Part shown: in pieces, positions 25,024 to 35,345 of the stretch
How the letters are laid out: each line of letters begins with the position of its first letter
How positions within the stretch are numbered: the stretch's first letter is position 1
NCBI GenBank assembly: GCA_905178155.1
Contig: CAJINV010000002.1
Location: forward strand, 3,601,838-3,665,837
Direction of reading: 5' to 3'
DNA: 64,000 bases
DNA from: Amoebophrya sp. A120
Taxonomy: Eukaryota; Sar; Dinophyceae; Syndiniales; Amoebophryaceae
The notes under the pieces: model-generated
The model's input: only the letters and a program-made list of their open reading frames with translations
What the model was told of the DNA's origin: nothing
Databases searched by the model: none
Program-made: the position numbers and the translations under genes

Positions 25024-25266
25024 TATGGATTGCAAAAATGTCTGGGTCTGGAAGGGATGTAACTTGTCATGCTAAATCTGAATCATATTGCCAAAAGCTG
25101 TCCACTTTTGACTTAAGCGACAGGCAGTTTCTCATGCAGGATAGGCATGATAGAACTCTCACAGAATCTGTAATGCTATGTCCTACATACCAGGCCTCGC
25201 GGGTCATGGAAAACCTGCATGACAAGCCTGGCATTCTTCCAGACCCAGACACTTTTGCATTTGATA
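25024..25266. mobile_element. Introner, family A, host gene unclear
   Basis: Left end TATGGATTGCAAAAATGTC, right end CTTTTGCATTTGATA. Flanks CTCAA / CTCCC (3 of 5). The right flank (25267-25400) is GC-richer and may be an exon remnant; none is recognisable on the left. Its right half is part of the tandem-array unit at 43250-43400. Confidence 0.75.
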
Positions 25267-25486
25267 CTCCCTGCGGCTGCACGACCCGCTGAGGGAAGCC
25301 CAGCCGCAGCTTGATTGTGGACTTTGGTTTATGATACAAGAAGACCAAGGCATCGCTCTGCAGAGCAGGTGAGCTGCAGAAGCAGTATTTATGAACGTAT
25401 TCATAAACTATGCAAAATAAGTAGTAAAACGACCAGGAGATGAACCAAACCAGTTCGAAGACTTCTTGGAAGCAAATCTTCTTCGA

Positions 25487-25509
25487 GTGCGATACTTTTG
25501 CACAGGATA
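25487..25509. mobile_element. Introner relic, family C right end only
   Basis: GTGCGATACTTTTGCACAGG plus ATA is a lone right TIR of family C, directly joined to exon-like sequence. Removing it plus 5 nt (28 nt) would restore frame, which implies a full element once stood here. Confidence 0.75.
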
Positions 25510-25550
25510 TGATGCGCCTCCGCCTGTTTGACCGGCACTTGGAAACCCGA

Positions 25551-25828
25551 TATGCATTGCAAATATCGATCTGGGTCTGGAAGGATGCAAGGCGAAGGTT
25601 TCTCATGCTTGTCTGCCACGACTGAAGAATTTGTGATGCGCCTCCAAGAAGACACCCGTTTGCTTGTCATAGATACAAAAACGCAGTTTGTCATGCGAAA
25701 AACGCAACACTTACACTAAGCAGAGGAGATACAACTTCTCATGCGTGGCTGTCCAACATTACAGAGCATTCACTAGTCCCACCCCAGCATTACAACTTTC
25801 CAGACCCAGACACATTTTCATTTGGACA
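25551..25828. mobile_element. Introner, family A with variant right end
   Basis: Left end TATGCATTGCAAATATCG, right end ACATTTTCATTTGGACA (GGACA instead of GATA). Perfect direct repeat CCCGA. 283 nt removed in frame. Identical copies at 42021, 43674, 45327 and 46980 in the array. Confidence 0.88.
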
Positions 25829-26148
25829 CCCGAAAGGAGATCTTGAAAGCCCGCGCCGGGCAAGAAAAAATCATGGCGTTGCAAAACGAAGTGAATCAGC
25901 ACAGTGGTGATCAACATGGGGATGAGCAGCTCCTGAGGCAAAACAACAAGTCCGTAACCGAGCTAAACGAAGAGCTCGAGATCGCGGATTCGGGGCACCG
26001 CCCGTGGGTCCTCGGCGTTTGTGAAAAAGACCGACCCACCGCGTCTGGGTTTTTTTCGGAATGGCCTTCCGGACCCCGCGGGCCGAATCGGGGGGCCCTT
26101 GGATTTTCCCCTGCACCGACTCCACAAGCAGCACAGCTACTCCTACTT

Positions 26149-26517
26149 CTACGTCTTTGGTTCATTCTCATCGTATTCTGATTCGCCGAAATGGAACCGG
26201 TGGTCATGTGGACTAGATCCTGCCGCGTTCGTCGTGGAACCTCCGCCACTGTTGCTGAGCGCGTAGAAGTGCTGATGATGATGTGTTGGTAGCATTACAA
26301 ACGGAGCAGATCCATATTGATGTTGAGGGCTTGCAACTGAAGGTGCAGGAACTCCTGCGTAGTAAGCTCCATGATAAGGCGGGCTCGCAGCTGTTGTACT
26401 AGCCCCCGCAAGATCATGGTGTTGTACAACTGCTGGCATCGGGACGACAGCCACCTGCGGATTAGCGTAGGGTGCACCTACGTACGTAGAAGAAGAGGAA
26501 GCAGCAGCAGCCCAGGA
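26149..26517 (-). CDS. Pro/Ala/His/Tyr-rich protein fragment, reverse strand
   Basis: The reverse strand reads about 110 codons of low-complexity sequence of the same style as the prion-like genes (for example SPPYHGAYYAGVPAPSV and LPTHHHQHFYAL). It is bounded at 26470-26545 by a direct repeat of GAAGAAGAGGAAGCAGCA with CTACGTACGTA on both sides. On the forward strand, 26537-26604 repeats the EPNQFEDFLEANLLR exon of 25424. No start or stop consistent with a complete gene, so it is a fragment in a rearranged region. Confidence 0.4.
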   Translation of the reverse strand, partial: SWAAAASSSSTYVGAPYANPQVAVVPMPAVVQHHDLAGASTTAASPPYHGAYYAGVPAPSVASPQHQYGSAPFVMLPTHHHQHFYALSNSGGGSTTNAAGSSPHDHRFHFGESEYDENEPKT

Positions 26518-26604
26518 GAAGAAGAGGAAGCAGCACCTACGTACGTAAAACGACCAGGAGATGAACCAAACCAGTTCGAGGACTTCTTGGAAGCAAATCT
26601 TCTT

Positions 26605-28032
26605 CGTATTTCTTGACTATATCAGTTATTGGCTCAGTGGTTTTTTTTAGAAATATCATGCAAGAACTTTATTTCCCACAGGCCGCTTGAGTGATACTGA
26701 TACATCAAGCGCCTGCCATTGGGATAGATGCATGCCCCGAACAAACTGGTGATCTTCTTGTACTATGCTAGTCAAGAACAGTCGTAGCAGCCCCGCAGAT
26801 ATCGTTCTTGCAGAGGGTTTGATAGAAGTATTTGACTATCGTGATTGCATACTGATACTTGGTTGTACGAGTTATTATGCAATGCAAGTTCTTGAATGGT
26901 GCTAGCAGTACAGATCTCCTCCCTTTGTTTTAATCAAATTTCTCCAAATTTCAACCAAACTAAGCACATGCGTGCGAGCAAGAACCACCATGGAAGAAGA
27001 ACACGACAACGAGACCATACAAAATTCTAGATCAGCAGCACAATAAGAGTCTTCAGCATCAGTTGTTGACCTTTATGAAGTGCAGCGCTTTTTTCCCTTA
27101 GACAAGTGAAGTCGAAGAGAGGTCGCCCGGACTACACAAAAGTAGATGACCAGGTAGCATCAGTTCCATGGTACAACTACCAGGTCTTTCTCATTTCTGT
27201 GTACGTCGAGGATTTATTCCTTTTTTCGATTTCTTCCCCCGAATCCCCCTAGAAGATGGACCCTCATGATCAATCTCCCGATAGCAGTACAGAATTGAGT
27301 TGTAGTCCATGTCCACCCTCGCTAGCAATACATGGAACGTGCTGCTGGGAGGTTAGTTGTTCCTACTGGAAAAATTCGAGTAGGATTAATGCTGCTATTT
27401 GACGAACAAGGCTACAACTAGAACTACATAGGAGCACCATATAGCGAGATAAAATCGAACAGCGACATTTGAAAACGTAAAGACCATGTGGTGTTGATGA
27501 AAAAGAGGAGAGTATAATGAACAAGAAAACTACACGTCAGCACTACACTGACGTGCACGTGCTCGAGATGAAAAATTATACTGGAACTACATTTTGAAAT
27601 GTTGTTTTGTTTTTGTGGTTCTGCGTTTTTTGAAAATCAAAAACAAGAAAAACCCTGTTGCTATGCTAGTTCGGGGTGGTGGAACGATGCGCATGTTGTT
27701 GGTCGCGGAATTATATGGTCGCGCCGTGTTCATCGGACATCGGGCTGGTTCTTCATCTTCTCGGTTTCTGCTTATTTGAAACAAGTTTTTTTTTCCAGAG
27801 CGCTCCTTCTGCGTTGTCGTTTTTGCTTTGTGGTGGAACAAGAGAGATGAACGAGGGCAGAAGGAGGCTTTATCATTCTCTCTGTATAGTCGCATTATAA
27901 GTACTCTCACAAAAAGTAGTGCTCAAACCAATCGAGGACTGTTCATCCCTTGTTCAAAATTGCGCGAGAAGATGAACGGCGGCAAAAATAGAAGTGTAGC
28001 ACGATGCTAGAGACTTTGACGCCCCAAGTAGA
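26605..28032. other. Spacer, no gene recognised
   Basis: AT-rich, stop-dense. Short frames around 27590-27910 on both strands show no protein features. Upstream flank of the methyltransferase gene. Confidence 0.6.
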
Positions 28033-31000
28033 ATGGTAGGACAACTCACGAATCTGTTGTGTTTGGCAAGTGTGTACTTGCTTCACTTCATTTCGTCCAG
28101 AGACATCACAAGTGGGGGTCTGCAACATGCCTCCTTCCAGTCGTGGCGCGGCAAAATAAACCACGAAATCAATCAGCTCAGTACAACTACCGGAAGAGCG
28201 TCACTAGTACCATCAAAGCGGGCCTCCACAGAACCTGCGTTGAAAAAGCTGCACACGACGGTACTACGCCGTGACGAGGACGACGAGGCACAACTTGTGT
28301 CGCCAACTGCTAGTAATGGCCTTGGCACGCCTACAGTTGGCGTCTATGGGAGGGACGTCGGAAAAAGAAAAAATACGGAACCTGCGCAGAATCCTCAGGA
28401 AATAAGAAGTGCACCGGGTACAACTTCTAGTACGAGTGAAAAAAGGATTCGCGTCAAGAACAGGCCAGACGAGCAGACCGAACTACACGCTGATCCCTTC
28501 CTGCTTTCTCACTGGTTCCAGAAAGCCGAGCAGATATCCGAAGACCCGAAGGTTTACAAGCTGCACGTGAAGCGATTTGAGGACCTGCCGCTCGCCCGTC
28601 TGCCGCGGCAGTGGCACGCTGCGCAGACACAGCTATGACCTGCTCAGGTATTACAATCTCAAGCGTTCCAATAGAATCTGGAATGTGTGTTGCAAGAAGT
28701 GCATTATCTACCTCCCCAATTCTCATAGCATTGCGCATGACAAAAGGGTTCTGGAGTCCCAATCCGCACTACAATCTGGTGAAATTTGTATTGCAGAAAT
28801 TGGCATGCTCTCCGAGTCTGTCATGCTCATCATGCAATACAAAAGAACCCAGACTCTATATGTAACGTTTGTGTTTGAGATTGTAACGTTTCAGCAGTTC
28901 ATAACAGCAGGACTACTTTTTTGACGAGGAGATCTTCAAGAGGAAAAAAAACGGGTTCTACATCGAGTGTGGGGCCTCCGATGGTATATGATGTGTTGCA
29001 AATGTGTCTAGCGGTCTGGAGGAGTGCAAGAACTTGTGATGCTACGGTCGGATTCTACATAAAATTTGTATTGCATGAACAGCAAAAAACGTCTAGACTT
29101 TGCTTCTACGCGGAGAGGGCATCATGCGGTATGGGCAACATCGGACCGCCGTCGCAGAATAATCTGTGAGGACGCTAGTAAAGCATGCATCACAGACATC
29201 TTGGGTCGTGGAAAATCTGCATGACAAGTCTTGCAAAAATCTTCCCGACCGAAACATATTTGCAATGGATATGGATTTCTGCACAGCAACACCCTGTTCT
29301 TCGAGCGCATCCGCAACTGGCAGGGCTTGCTGGTGGAAGCCAGCAAAATTGAGTTCGAGCAAATCGTGAACGCCGGGCTGCGAAAACCGGAAAACAACGT
29401 CTACTTTAACGGGTGCCTCACCGATTTTGAGAAGAGTGGGAAACTGCGTATAACCCGCTCAGGTTTTGCAATCTCAAACGTTACAACAGAATATGGAAAT
29501 CTGTGATGCAAGAGTGCGTGATCTAGCCAACTCTCATAGGATTGCGCATGACAAGTTCCGGAGCCCCAAACCCCGCTGCAATTTGGCGAAATCTGTATTG
29601 CGGAAAGTGGAACGCTCTGCGAGTCTGTCATGCTGATCATGCAAGACATCAAATCTCAGACTGTATTGTTGTAACGTTTGATATTGTAACACCTGAGCGG
29701 GTTATACTGCTCACCTACGTGGATCGGAGCGAGTGGACTAGTGGGCTTGGTTATGCAAGAAAAAACCTATGTGAGTGTAAGTCTGTGATGCAGAAAGTGC
29801 AAAACTGTTTGCACTTGTGATGCTGGATCTGCGTCATAGGCTACTTTCGTGCGTGTTTTCACGTACTAGCTACGCATGACAGGTTTTCTGTGTCATGCAG
29901 AGCAAACTTGTGATGCTATTCCTCCAAGAAACTTACACTTACACAGTTTTTTTCCCGGATATTGGTGTTGTGTCAGACAGGACTGCAGCGGAAGCGGCAG
30001 AGCACAATTCGCAGTACAACAGTAGAGACAGGTATCCAAGAAAAAAACTGTGTAAGTGTAACTTTTTTGCAGGAACAGCATTACAGATTTGTTTTGCATG
30101 ACAGAGAAAACCTGCCATGCGTAGCTAGTACACGAAAACACGTAAAAAAATAGCCTCTGATGCATATCCAGCATGACAAGTGTAACTGTATTGCAACATT
30201 TGCAAGACAAAGTTACACTTACACAGTTTTTTCCTTGCATAACAGGGTCGTGTCGGTCCCCTGTGTCTCGCTGACCGACTATCCCAGAGAAAAAAGCTGG
30301 CAGGGCATATTTGTAATGCAAAAACAAATACACGGAAAAATCTCTCATGGGCGGCCTCATAGCATGCTGTTTAGGATACGCAATACAGATTTTTTTTGTG
30401 TATTCATTTTTGCATTACAAATGTGACCTGCCAGCTTTTTTCTGTGGGACACCGACCTGTTTGCGAAGGGCATCGAGAAACAGTTCCCGGAAAGACTGAA
30501 CAGAATTCAGTACGGCCAGGAGGCGGTGGTAAAAATCGACTTGTTTTCCCTGGACGTGGAAGGCAACGAACTAGAGGTGTTAAAGGGGATCGACTTTACA
30601 AGGTACAAAATTGACTACTTCCTAATCGAGTACGCCCCTCCGCCGTATTACGAGCGCAGCGACGGCAGCAGCAGTGGCAGTAATCCGACAGACCTGAAGC
30701 TAAAACGCAAGGCGGATTTGGAAAACTTTTTTCACGAGCAGGTGTACTTGAAGTACGGAAGTGTCAGGTACGAAACCTTGGCGCTTCTGGGTGGCAAGGA
30801 GTGTGGTAGTCGTGGCGTGTATTGGGTTGTTCCTCCGGGTGGGGGCGGCAGCGCTGCCGGGGCGGTAGGCGGAATTCCAACAGGTCCGCGCCTGCGAAAC
30901 CCCGTCCCTTTGCACCTGCAAACCACCGAAATCCTGCGCTGTCAAGATATTGTTTTCCGCAGAATCCTATCGACTGCACATATTCTCGATCCGGGTCTGG

Positions 31001-31704
31001 AAAGTATGGAACTATTCTAAAATGCTGGTCCTACAGTACAGTCGTCCTGTGAATGTTGTGAAACTAAAATCTGTAATGCGCGACGACCAACAAAAGTCGC
31101 GGCTTGCTTTGTCATACGAAAACGCAGTTTCTCATGCGGACTGCGTATGAGAAAGCGCTCTGCATACTTTTTATGCTTGCCTGCGTACGAAAGTGCTTTT
31201 GTCAGAGTCGACAGCTCAGCATCACAACTTTCCAGACCCAGACGTATTTGCATTTGATAGATCTTATCAACGCTTCCGGTAAAAATTCCGCCAGAGCCGC
31301 ATCAAACAGCGAGGTGTTCTGTCAGGGGTCTTTGCGAGGGCCACAAGTTAGCGGAGGCGTCAGGAAAAACTTCGTGATGTTTGTTATGCATTGCAAATAT
31401 GCCTGTGTCTGGAACGATGCACGCGTGTGACGCTAACTCCTGATCAGACAAAAATCTGTGCTGCATGATCGTCAAAAGCTTCCCATTCCTTGCAACATCT
31501 TAAAGAGCAAGCTTCTCATGCGGGATAGGCACTACCATAAATAAGCAATTGCAAAATCTGTCGTGCTTTTGGGTGCATTCCAGGCGGCCATTTGATGTGT
31601 GATGCCAGCGATGACATCCAGAAGATCCAGACATATTTGCAGTGGATGGCATTCGTGCTCTGTGGAGCCTCTACGATCATCGTTTCGTGCACATAACTTT
31701 TTAA
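28033..31704 (+). CDS. FkbM-family methyltransferase with N-terminal membrane/signal segment, 9 exons
   Basis: Exons 28033-28633, 28909-28984, 29275-29448, 29712-29751, 29967-30032, 30247-30279, 30457-30967, 31264-31383 and 31649-31704 sum to 1677 nt, 558 residues. The N-terminus (LTNLLCLASVYLLHFI) is a signal peptide or signal anchor, so the enzyme probably acts in the secretory pathway. A disordered linker follows. The catalytic domain starts in exon 2 with QDYFFDEEIF, then NGFYIECGASDG (SAM-binding motif I), HSNTLFFERIRNWQGLLVEA (exon 3) and, in exon 7, KIDLFSLDVEGNELEVLKGI, the FkbM hallmark. These methyltransferases usually O-methylate sugars or small molecules; the substrate is unknown. 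Eight introners interrupt it, three exons being 33-66 nt. The last two junctions have poor direct repeats, so the C-terminus is less certain. Confidence 0.85.
28634..28903. mobile_element. Introner, family G
   Basis: Left end TATGACCTGCTCAGG, right end GTTTCAGCAGTTCATA, with inner inverted blocks around GTAACGTTT. Perfect direct repeat ACAGC. 275 nt removed. Confidence 0.9.
28985..29269. mobile_element. Introner, family A (diverged)
   Basis: Left end TATATGATGTGTTGCAAATG, right end CATATTTGCAATGGA. Direct repeats GATGG / TATGG (4 of 5). 290 nt removed, restoring the GASDG...HSNTLFFE stretch. Confidence 0.85.
29449..29706. mobile_element. Introner, family G
   Basis: TIR TATAACCCGCTCAGG / CCTGAGCGGGTTATA, a perfect 15-bp inverted pair. 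Direct repeats CTGCG / CTGCT (4 of 5). 263 nt removed. Confidence 0.9.
29752..29961. mobile_element. Introner, family D
   Basis: Left end TATGCAAGAAAAAACCTATG, right end CACAGTTTTTTTCCCGGATA. Perfect direct repeat TTGGT. 215 nt removed. Confidence 0.9.
30033..30241. mobile_element. Introner, family D
   Basis: Left end TATCCAAGAAAAAAACTGTG, right end CACAGTTTTTTCCTTGCATA. Perfect direct repeat ACAGG. 214 nt removed. Only 66 nt of exon separates it from the previous family D copy. Confidence 0.9.
30280..30451. mobile_element. Introner, family E
   Basis: Left end TATCCCAGAGAAAAAAGCTG, right end AGCTTTTTTCTGTGGGACA. Perfect direct repeat CCGAC. 177 nt removed. Only copy of this family seen. Confidence 0.88.
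30968..31259. mobile_element. Introner, family A (worn ends)
   Basis: Left end TATCGACTGCACATATTC then CCGGGTCTGGAAA; right end CGTATTTGCATTTGATA. No clean direct repeat (AATCC / GATCT). In-frame joining needs removal of 30968-31263 (296 nt). Confidence 0.7.
31384..31648. mobile_element. Introner, family A (worn ends)
   Basis: Left end TATGCATTGCAAATATGCC, right end CATATTTGCAGTGGATG. Direct repeat not clear. Removing 265 nt keeps the frame and gives a C-terminus ending ...ALWSLYDHRFVHITF. Confidence 0.65.
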
Positions 31705-32292
31705 AGGAACAATGCTACAACGTGACTCGGAGAAGTAGCTTCTTCGGTCTGTCACAGTGCCGAATCCAGCGCCAATTTATAATATTTGGGTCATCTGTCA
31801 ATACTTGTCAGTCATTGTTTCGGTTTCGGTTTCCTTACATATTTTCTACCGTAGTAGAACAACTGTTATGATCGGAATCGGTCGAGCTAGTAAGTACCAA
31901 CATCGGTTTTTGATGCTAGTGGTCTTCAATAAAAGCCACTCGGTAACTACAAGGAGGGTTGTTTTTCTGTACCGTTGTTTTTTGCTTTTCAGAGAAAGAT
32001 ATTCATTCAGTTACTTACTCATATTTCGCTATTGTAATAAAGGTTTTGGAATACAAACGGCAGGACCAACATCTGAATCGCATACGCGTTTAACAAAAAT
32101 ACAAGTAAGTATTGTCTTGTTTTCTGTTGCTGGCACGCACGACACAAAAGTTCAATTAAGCTCTTCGATCTCCTAGTACTCACCAGCCCCCCTCCAGGCG
32201 AATCTGTTGCTTTCGCAATACCAACGGCAAGAAAAAAATTGGATCAGCTTCTTGTTGCAAGAACAAGAGCTACATCAGAACAAATCAAAAAA
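31705..32292. other. Spacer, no gene recognised
   Basis: 3' flank of the methyltransferase gene and leader of the next gene. Open frames at 31599-31871 and 31757-32176 lack recognisable features. Confidence 0.55.
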
Positions 32293-33012
32293 ATGATGGC
32301 CGCTTTTTGCTCCACCAAGCTGAAAAAGTTCCTCCTGTGGTGCTACGCGCCGCTGCTGCTGCTTGATTTGATATGCACTTGGAAAACAAGTATCGCACTC
32401 GTAGTAATCCTAAAAAAAAAAATCTTCGCAGTTTATGCATATAGTACAAATGTCTCTCTAATTAATGCAAACCCTCATGACAAATTCCATGCCGACCAAA
32501 TTTGTGATGCGATTTCTACAAGTAGTGATGCGACTTGTTTTGCAGTTCATATTTGACCACGTGGACGACCAATGTTGGGACTACTTTTTGTCGTGCTCGC
32601 ACGCTGATTATCAAATGCAAAAATGTCTGGGTCTGGAAGGATGCGAACTTGTGATGCGCATTTCACAACACAGACAAATCTCTCATGCATAGGCAGCAAA
32701 AGGTGCCCATTTCCTGTCACCAAAATGGGGCGACATTTGTCATGCAGATTAAGCAATGCGGAAGCTTCTCGAAATCTGTGATGCTAGGGCTTCCATGACA
32801 GACATTTTGTGTCATGCAGAAACAGCAAGACAAAGATCTGCATTCTTTCACAGACCCAAACACTTTCGCAATTCATACTGATCTGGAAAAAGCAAAACAA
32901 AGAAAAGGCCGAGCCGGAAAAAGTGGGTCGCCTGGCTGGTTTCGCCGCTCGCATCAAAGCGCTGTTGGGAAAATCTCCGCGTTTGCCACGTACAGATACC
33001 TTTTTTACGTAA
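32293..33012 (+). CDS. Small basic protein with N-terminal hydrophobic segment, 3 exons
   Basis: Exons 32293-32371, 32557-32608 and 32883-33012 give 261 nt, 86 residues. Start at the first of two tandem ATGs after an A-run. The N-terminus (KKFLLWCYAPLLLLDL) resembles a signal peptide or anchor. The C-terminal half is Lys/Arg-rich (WKKQNKEKAEPEKVGRLAGF). No family recognised. Both introns have perfect 5-bp direct repeats. The last exon might continue by an undetected intron into the coiled-coil exons from about 33.4 kb, in which case the stop at 33010 is not the true end. Confidence 0.6.
32372..32551. mobile_element. Introner, family C
   Basis: Left end TATGCACTTGGAAAACAAG, right end CTTGTTTTGCAGTTCATA. 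Perfect direct repeat TTTGA. 185 nt removed. Confidence 0.88.
32609..32877. mobile_element. Introner, family A
   Basis: Left end TATCAAATGCAAAAATGTC, right end CACTTTCGCAATTCATA. Perfect direct repeat CTGAT. 274 nt removed. Confidence 0.9.
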
Positions 33013-33412
33013 CTTCAACAAATTAGGCTCTATTTTAGCTCAAATTAGAACCGGTTCAGGTTAAAAAAGGCATATTTTAGGTCGGAAAATGCATGGTAAA
33101 TGGATCAAAAGGCGCAAAATGGCGCCCCTGTTCCCACTAGTAGGACCGGAAATCCGATGTAGGGTTCAGAAAATGAAGCGCAGAGCAAGCTGCTGCGTGA
33201 TCTAGGTTTCTGCATTGGCTAAATGCGCGCCGCTTTTGTCTTCACCACATCAGGAACGTCCACACCACGGGGAACATTAGGGACCTTACGCGATGCGTTA
33301 GAATGAAGCACGTCGAACCTTTGCTACGCTTGGGCTGGACTGGGTCCAGCCAGAACACATTGATGGATATTGTGCCTATTTTGGAATACATTTGACCTAG
33401 ATTTATTTCTGC
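33013..33412. other. Region without recognised gene
   Basis: Either intron or spacer between the small basic protein and the coiled-coil exons. No introner ends. Confidence 0.45.
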
Positions 33413-35345
33413 TTGCGCCTAAAGAACACTATTGGCTTGTGGGTAGTGTTCGAGCCCTCGGTTGACTGTGTACTAGATTCTTATTCGTTTGCTCGGTGCG
33501 CGTTTCGGAAACCTGCTTGTGAAAGCCAACACAACCCGGAAAATACAGGCGATTCCACACTGGAGCAGTGCGACAAGCCGCAGTTGCAGAACGAAGTGGA
33601 AAGCGCCAAAAAACGGGAGGAGGGCCTGAAGAACGAAGTCGAGGAAATTGCGGACGGCGATTGGGTATCAAACGCAAATATGTCTGGGTCTGGAAGGATG
33701 CAAGGTCTGTCATGCACATTTTGCATGACTCCTGACGTCTGTGATGCATGCCATAGCATCACAGATTTATTTGTGAGGTCTCCCTGATGCCTATATTACC
33801 GCATGAGAAATGCCCTCTCGCTGTGGCAAAATAAACTGGACCTCTTTTACTGTTCATGCAATACAGATTATCGTAGTATCCAAATGCAGCATGACAAGTT
33901 TACAATCTTCCAGACCCAGACATATTTGCAATGCATATTGGGCGGACGTGGACACCATGAAAGCGAAACTGGCGGAATTCATCGCAGGTCTGCGTGAACA
34001 CGCGACCCCCTATTCTATGGATTGCAAAAATGTCTGGGTCTGGAAGATTGCAACTTGTCATGCTACTTCCGAATAATGCAAAAATCTGTGTTGCATGAGT
34101 GCCAAAAGCTGTCCACTTTCGACCAAGTTGGGAGGCAGTTTCTCACGCAGGATAGGCATGATAGAACTCTCACAGAATCTGTCGTGCTATGTCCCACATA
34201 CCAGACCTCATGGGTCAAGGTCATGGGAAACCTGCATGACAAGTCTGGCATTCTTCCAGACCCAGACACTTTTGCAGTTGATATATTCCCCCTTTGATCC
34301 GTGCCGCACGCAGCAGGAAGAACTCTGGAATATGGAAGTTCGGGAAGTGGTATCAACTGCAAAAATGTCTGGGTCTGGAAAAATCTTCTAACTTGTGATG
34401 CTACGTCTGGAATCCAAAAAAATCTATATTGCATGAGCAGCAAAGGGAACGCAACTTTTGCTACGCGGAGAGGGTATCTGTCATGCGGAATTATAGCCAT
34501 CGAGAAAGCCTCAAAAAATCTACGGCATGCATCACAGACATCATGGCTCATGCAAAATGTGCATGACAAGTCTCAGAATCTTCCAGACCCAGACATATTT
34601 GCAATGGATAAGTGAAACTGAGGGCCGCCCTGAAATCACTGGTTGAGCACTCGACCTTGAGTGATGTTGGGCAACTATCAACTGCAAATATGTTGTAGTC
34701 TGGGTCCTCTGGAAGAGCGCAAGTTTGTCATGCTCGGCTAGCGTGACTCTCAAGTTTGTCATGTACGTTGTAGTCCAAAAGCTCAACATTATTTCTGTCA
34801 ATAAGCAAAGTCGCAGTTTGTGACGCAGAATATTTTTAGACAACACCTAGCAAGAACGCTTAGCCGGTACAACTTGTGCGGTCCTCGTGTTTATTCGCCA
34901 TTCAGCATCAGAAGTTTCCAGACCCAGACATGTTTGTAATCCATAGTCCATGAAAATGGTTGTGAAGGATTTGGTCAAGTGGGATTATCCAGAACAGGAG
35001 CAGGGATTTATGGACAGGAAAAATCCCCCCTCCCCATATTGAAAAGGTATGTTTCCAAAAATTTGTGTTGCTGATTTGTGACCACAAATCAGGTTTGTCT
35101 TACAAGAAGACAAGTGCAGAGGCATCCGCCCAATTGTGGAAGCGATTTGGCATGCTGTTGGTCCTAGTGGGTAGCCGTTTGCAATACTGAACGACTACAC
35201 CTGAGCGCTCCCACCTAGGCTGCGGATCTGGCCGCAGTGCCTTGCTGCAAGACAAGTCGGATTTGTGCACGCAAATCAGCATCAGAAATTTCCATTTTGA
35301 TATGGGGTGGGGGGATTTTTCATTTTGATAGGATTGTCACGCTAG
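33413..35345 (+). CDS. Coiled-coil protein, 5' end undefined, 6 exons seen
   Basis: Exons (start unknown, frame open from 33413)-33665, 33943-34015, 34289-34350, 34616-34675, 34951-35008 and 35336-35345. The protein is a Lys/Glu/Leu heptad-rich coiled coil: PQLQNEVESAKKREEGLKNE, then MKAKLAEFIAGLREHA, QQEELWNMEVREVVELRAAL, MVVKDLVKWDYPEQEQG. There is no in-frame ATG before 33951, so an upstream exon or acceptor site is missing; CTGTGTACTAG at 33468-33478 is a possible acceptor. All five introns are introners. Removing each plus 5 nt gives a continuous frame, even where the direct repeat at 34676 has decayed. The stop (TAG) comes 10 nt after the last introner. Function unknown. Confidence 0.6.
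33666..33937. mobile_element. Introner, family A (reverse-type interior)
   Basis: Left end TATCAAACGCAAATATGTC, right end ATATTTGCAATGCATA. Perfect direct repeat TTGGG. 277 nt removed. Interior opposite to the copy at 34351. Confidence 0.92.
34016..34283. mobile_element. Introner, family A (forward-type interior)
   Basis: Left end TATGGATTGCAAAAATGTC, right end CTTTTGCAGTTGATA. Perfect direct repeat TATTC. 273 nt removed. Interior closely resembles 15292 and 25024. Confidence 0.92.
34351..34610. mobile_element. Introner, family A
   Basis: Left end TATCAACTGCAAAAATGTC, right end ATATTTGCAATGGATA. Direct repeats AGTGG / AGTGA (4 of 5). 265 nt removed. Confidence 0.9.
34676..34945. mobile_element. 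Introner, family A, decayed direct repeat
   Basis: Left end TATCAACTGCAAATATGTTG, right end ATGTTTGTAATCCATA. Flanks GCAAC / GTCCA no longer match, but removing element plus 5 nt (275 nt) still restores the frame. Confidence 0.8.
35009..35330. mobile_element. Introner, family B
   Basis: Left end TATGGACAGGAAAAATCCCC, right end GATTTTTCATTTTGATA. Perfect direct repeat GGATT. 327 nt removed. Confidence 0.9.

Larger units (their letters stand above)
25424..26180 (+). pseudogene. Broken coiled-coil gene module
   Basis: Three exon pieces: 25424-25486 (KRPGDEPNQFEDFLEANLLR), 25515-25550 (RLRLFDRHLETR) and 25834 onwards (KEILKARAGQEKIMALQNEV, then an acidic Gln/Glu-rich coiled coil to about 26000). 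The second junction is an intact family A introner. The first is only a 23-bp introner relic that can hardly be spliced, and reading through it hits a stop at 25531. After about 25990 the frame runs into unrelated GC-rich sequence and loses protein character. I read this as a damaged gene. Part of it (25365-25872) is the source of, or a copy of, the tandem array at 41835. Confidence 0.6.

Noticed and set aside
33027-33050. Resemblance to a dinoflagellate spliced-leader relic (ATTTTAGCTCAA)
   Set aside because: Only a short, imperfect match to the known leader core, with no adjacent processed-gene features; expected by chance in AT-rich DNA. A similar weak match at 19120 was also dropped.
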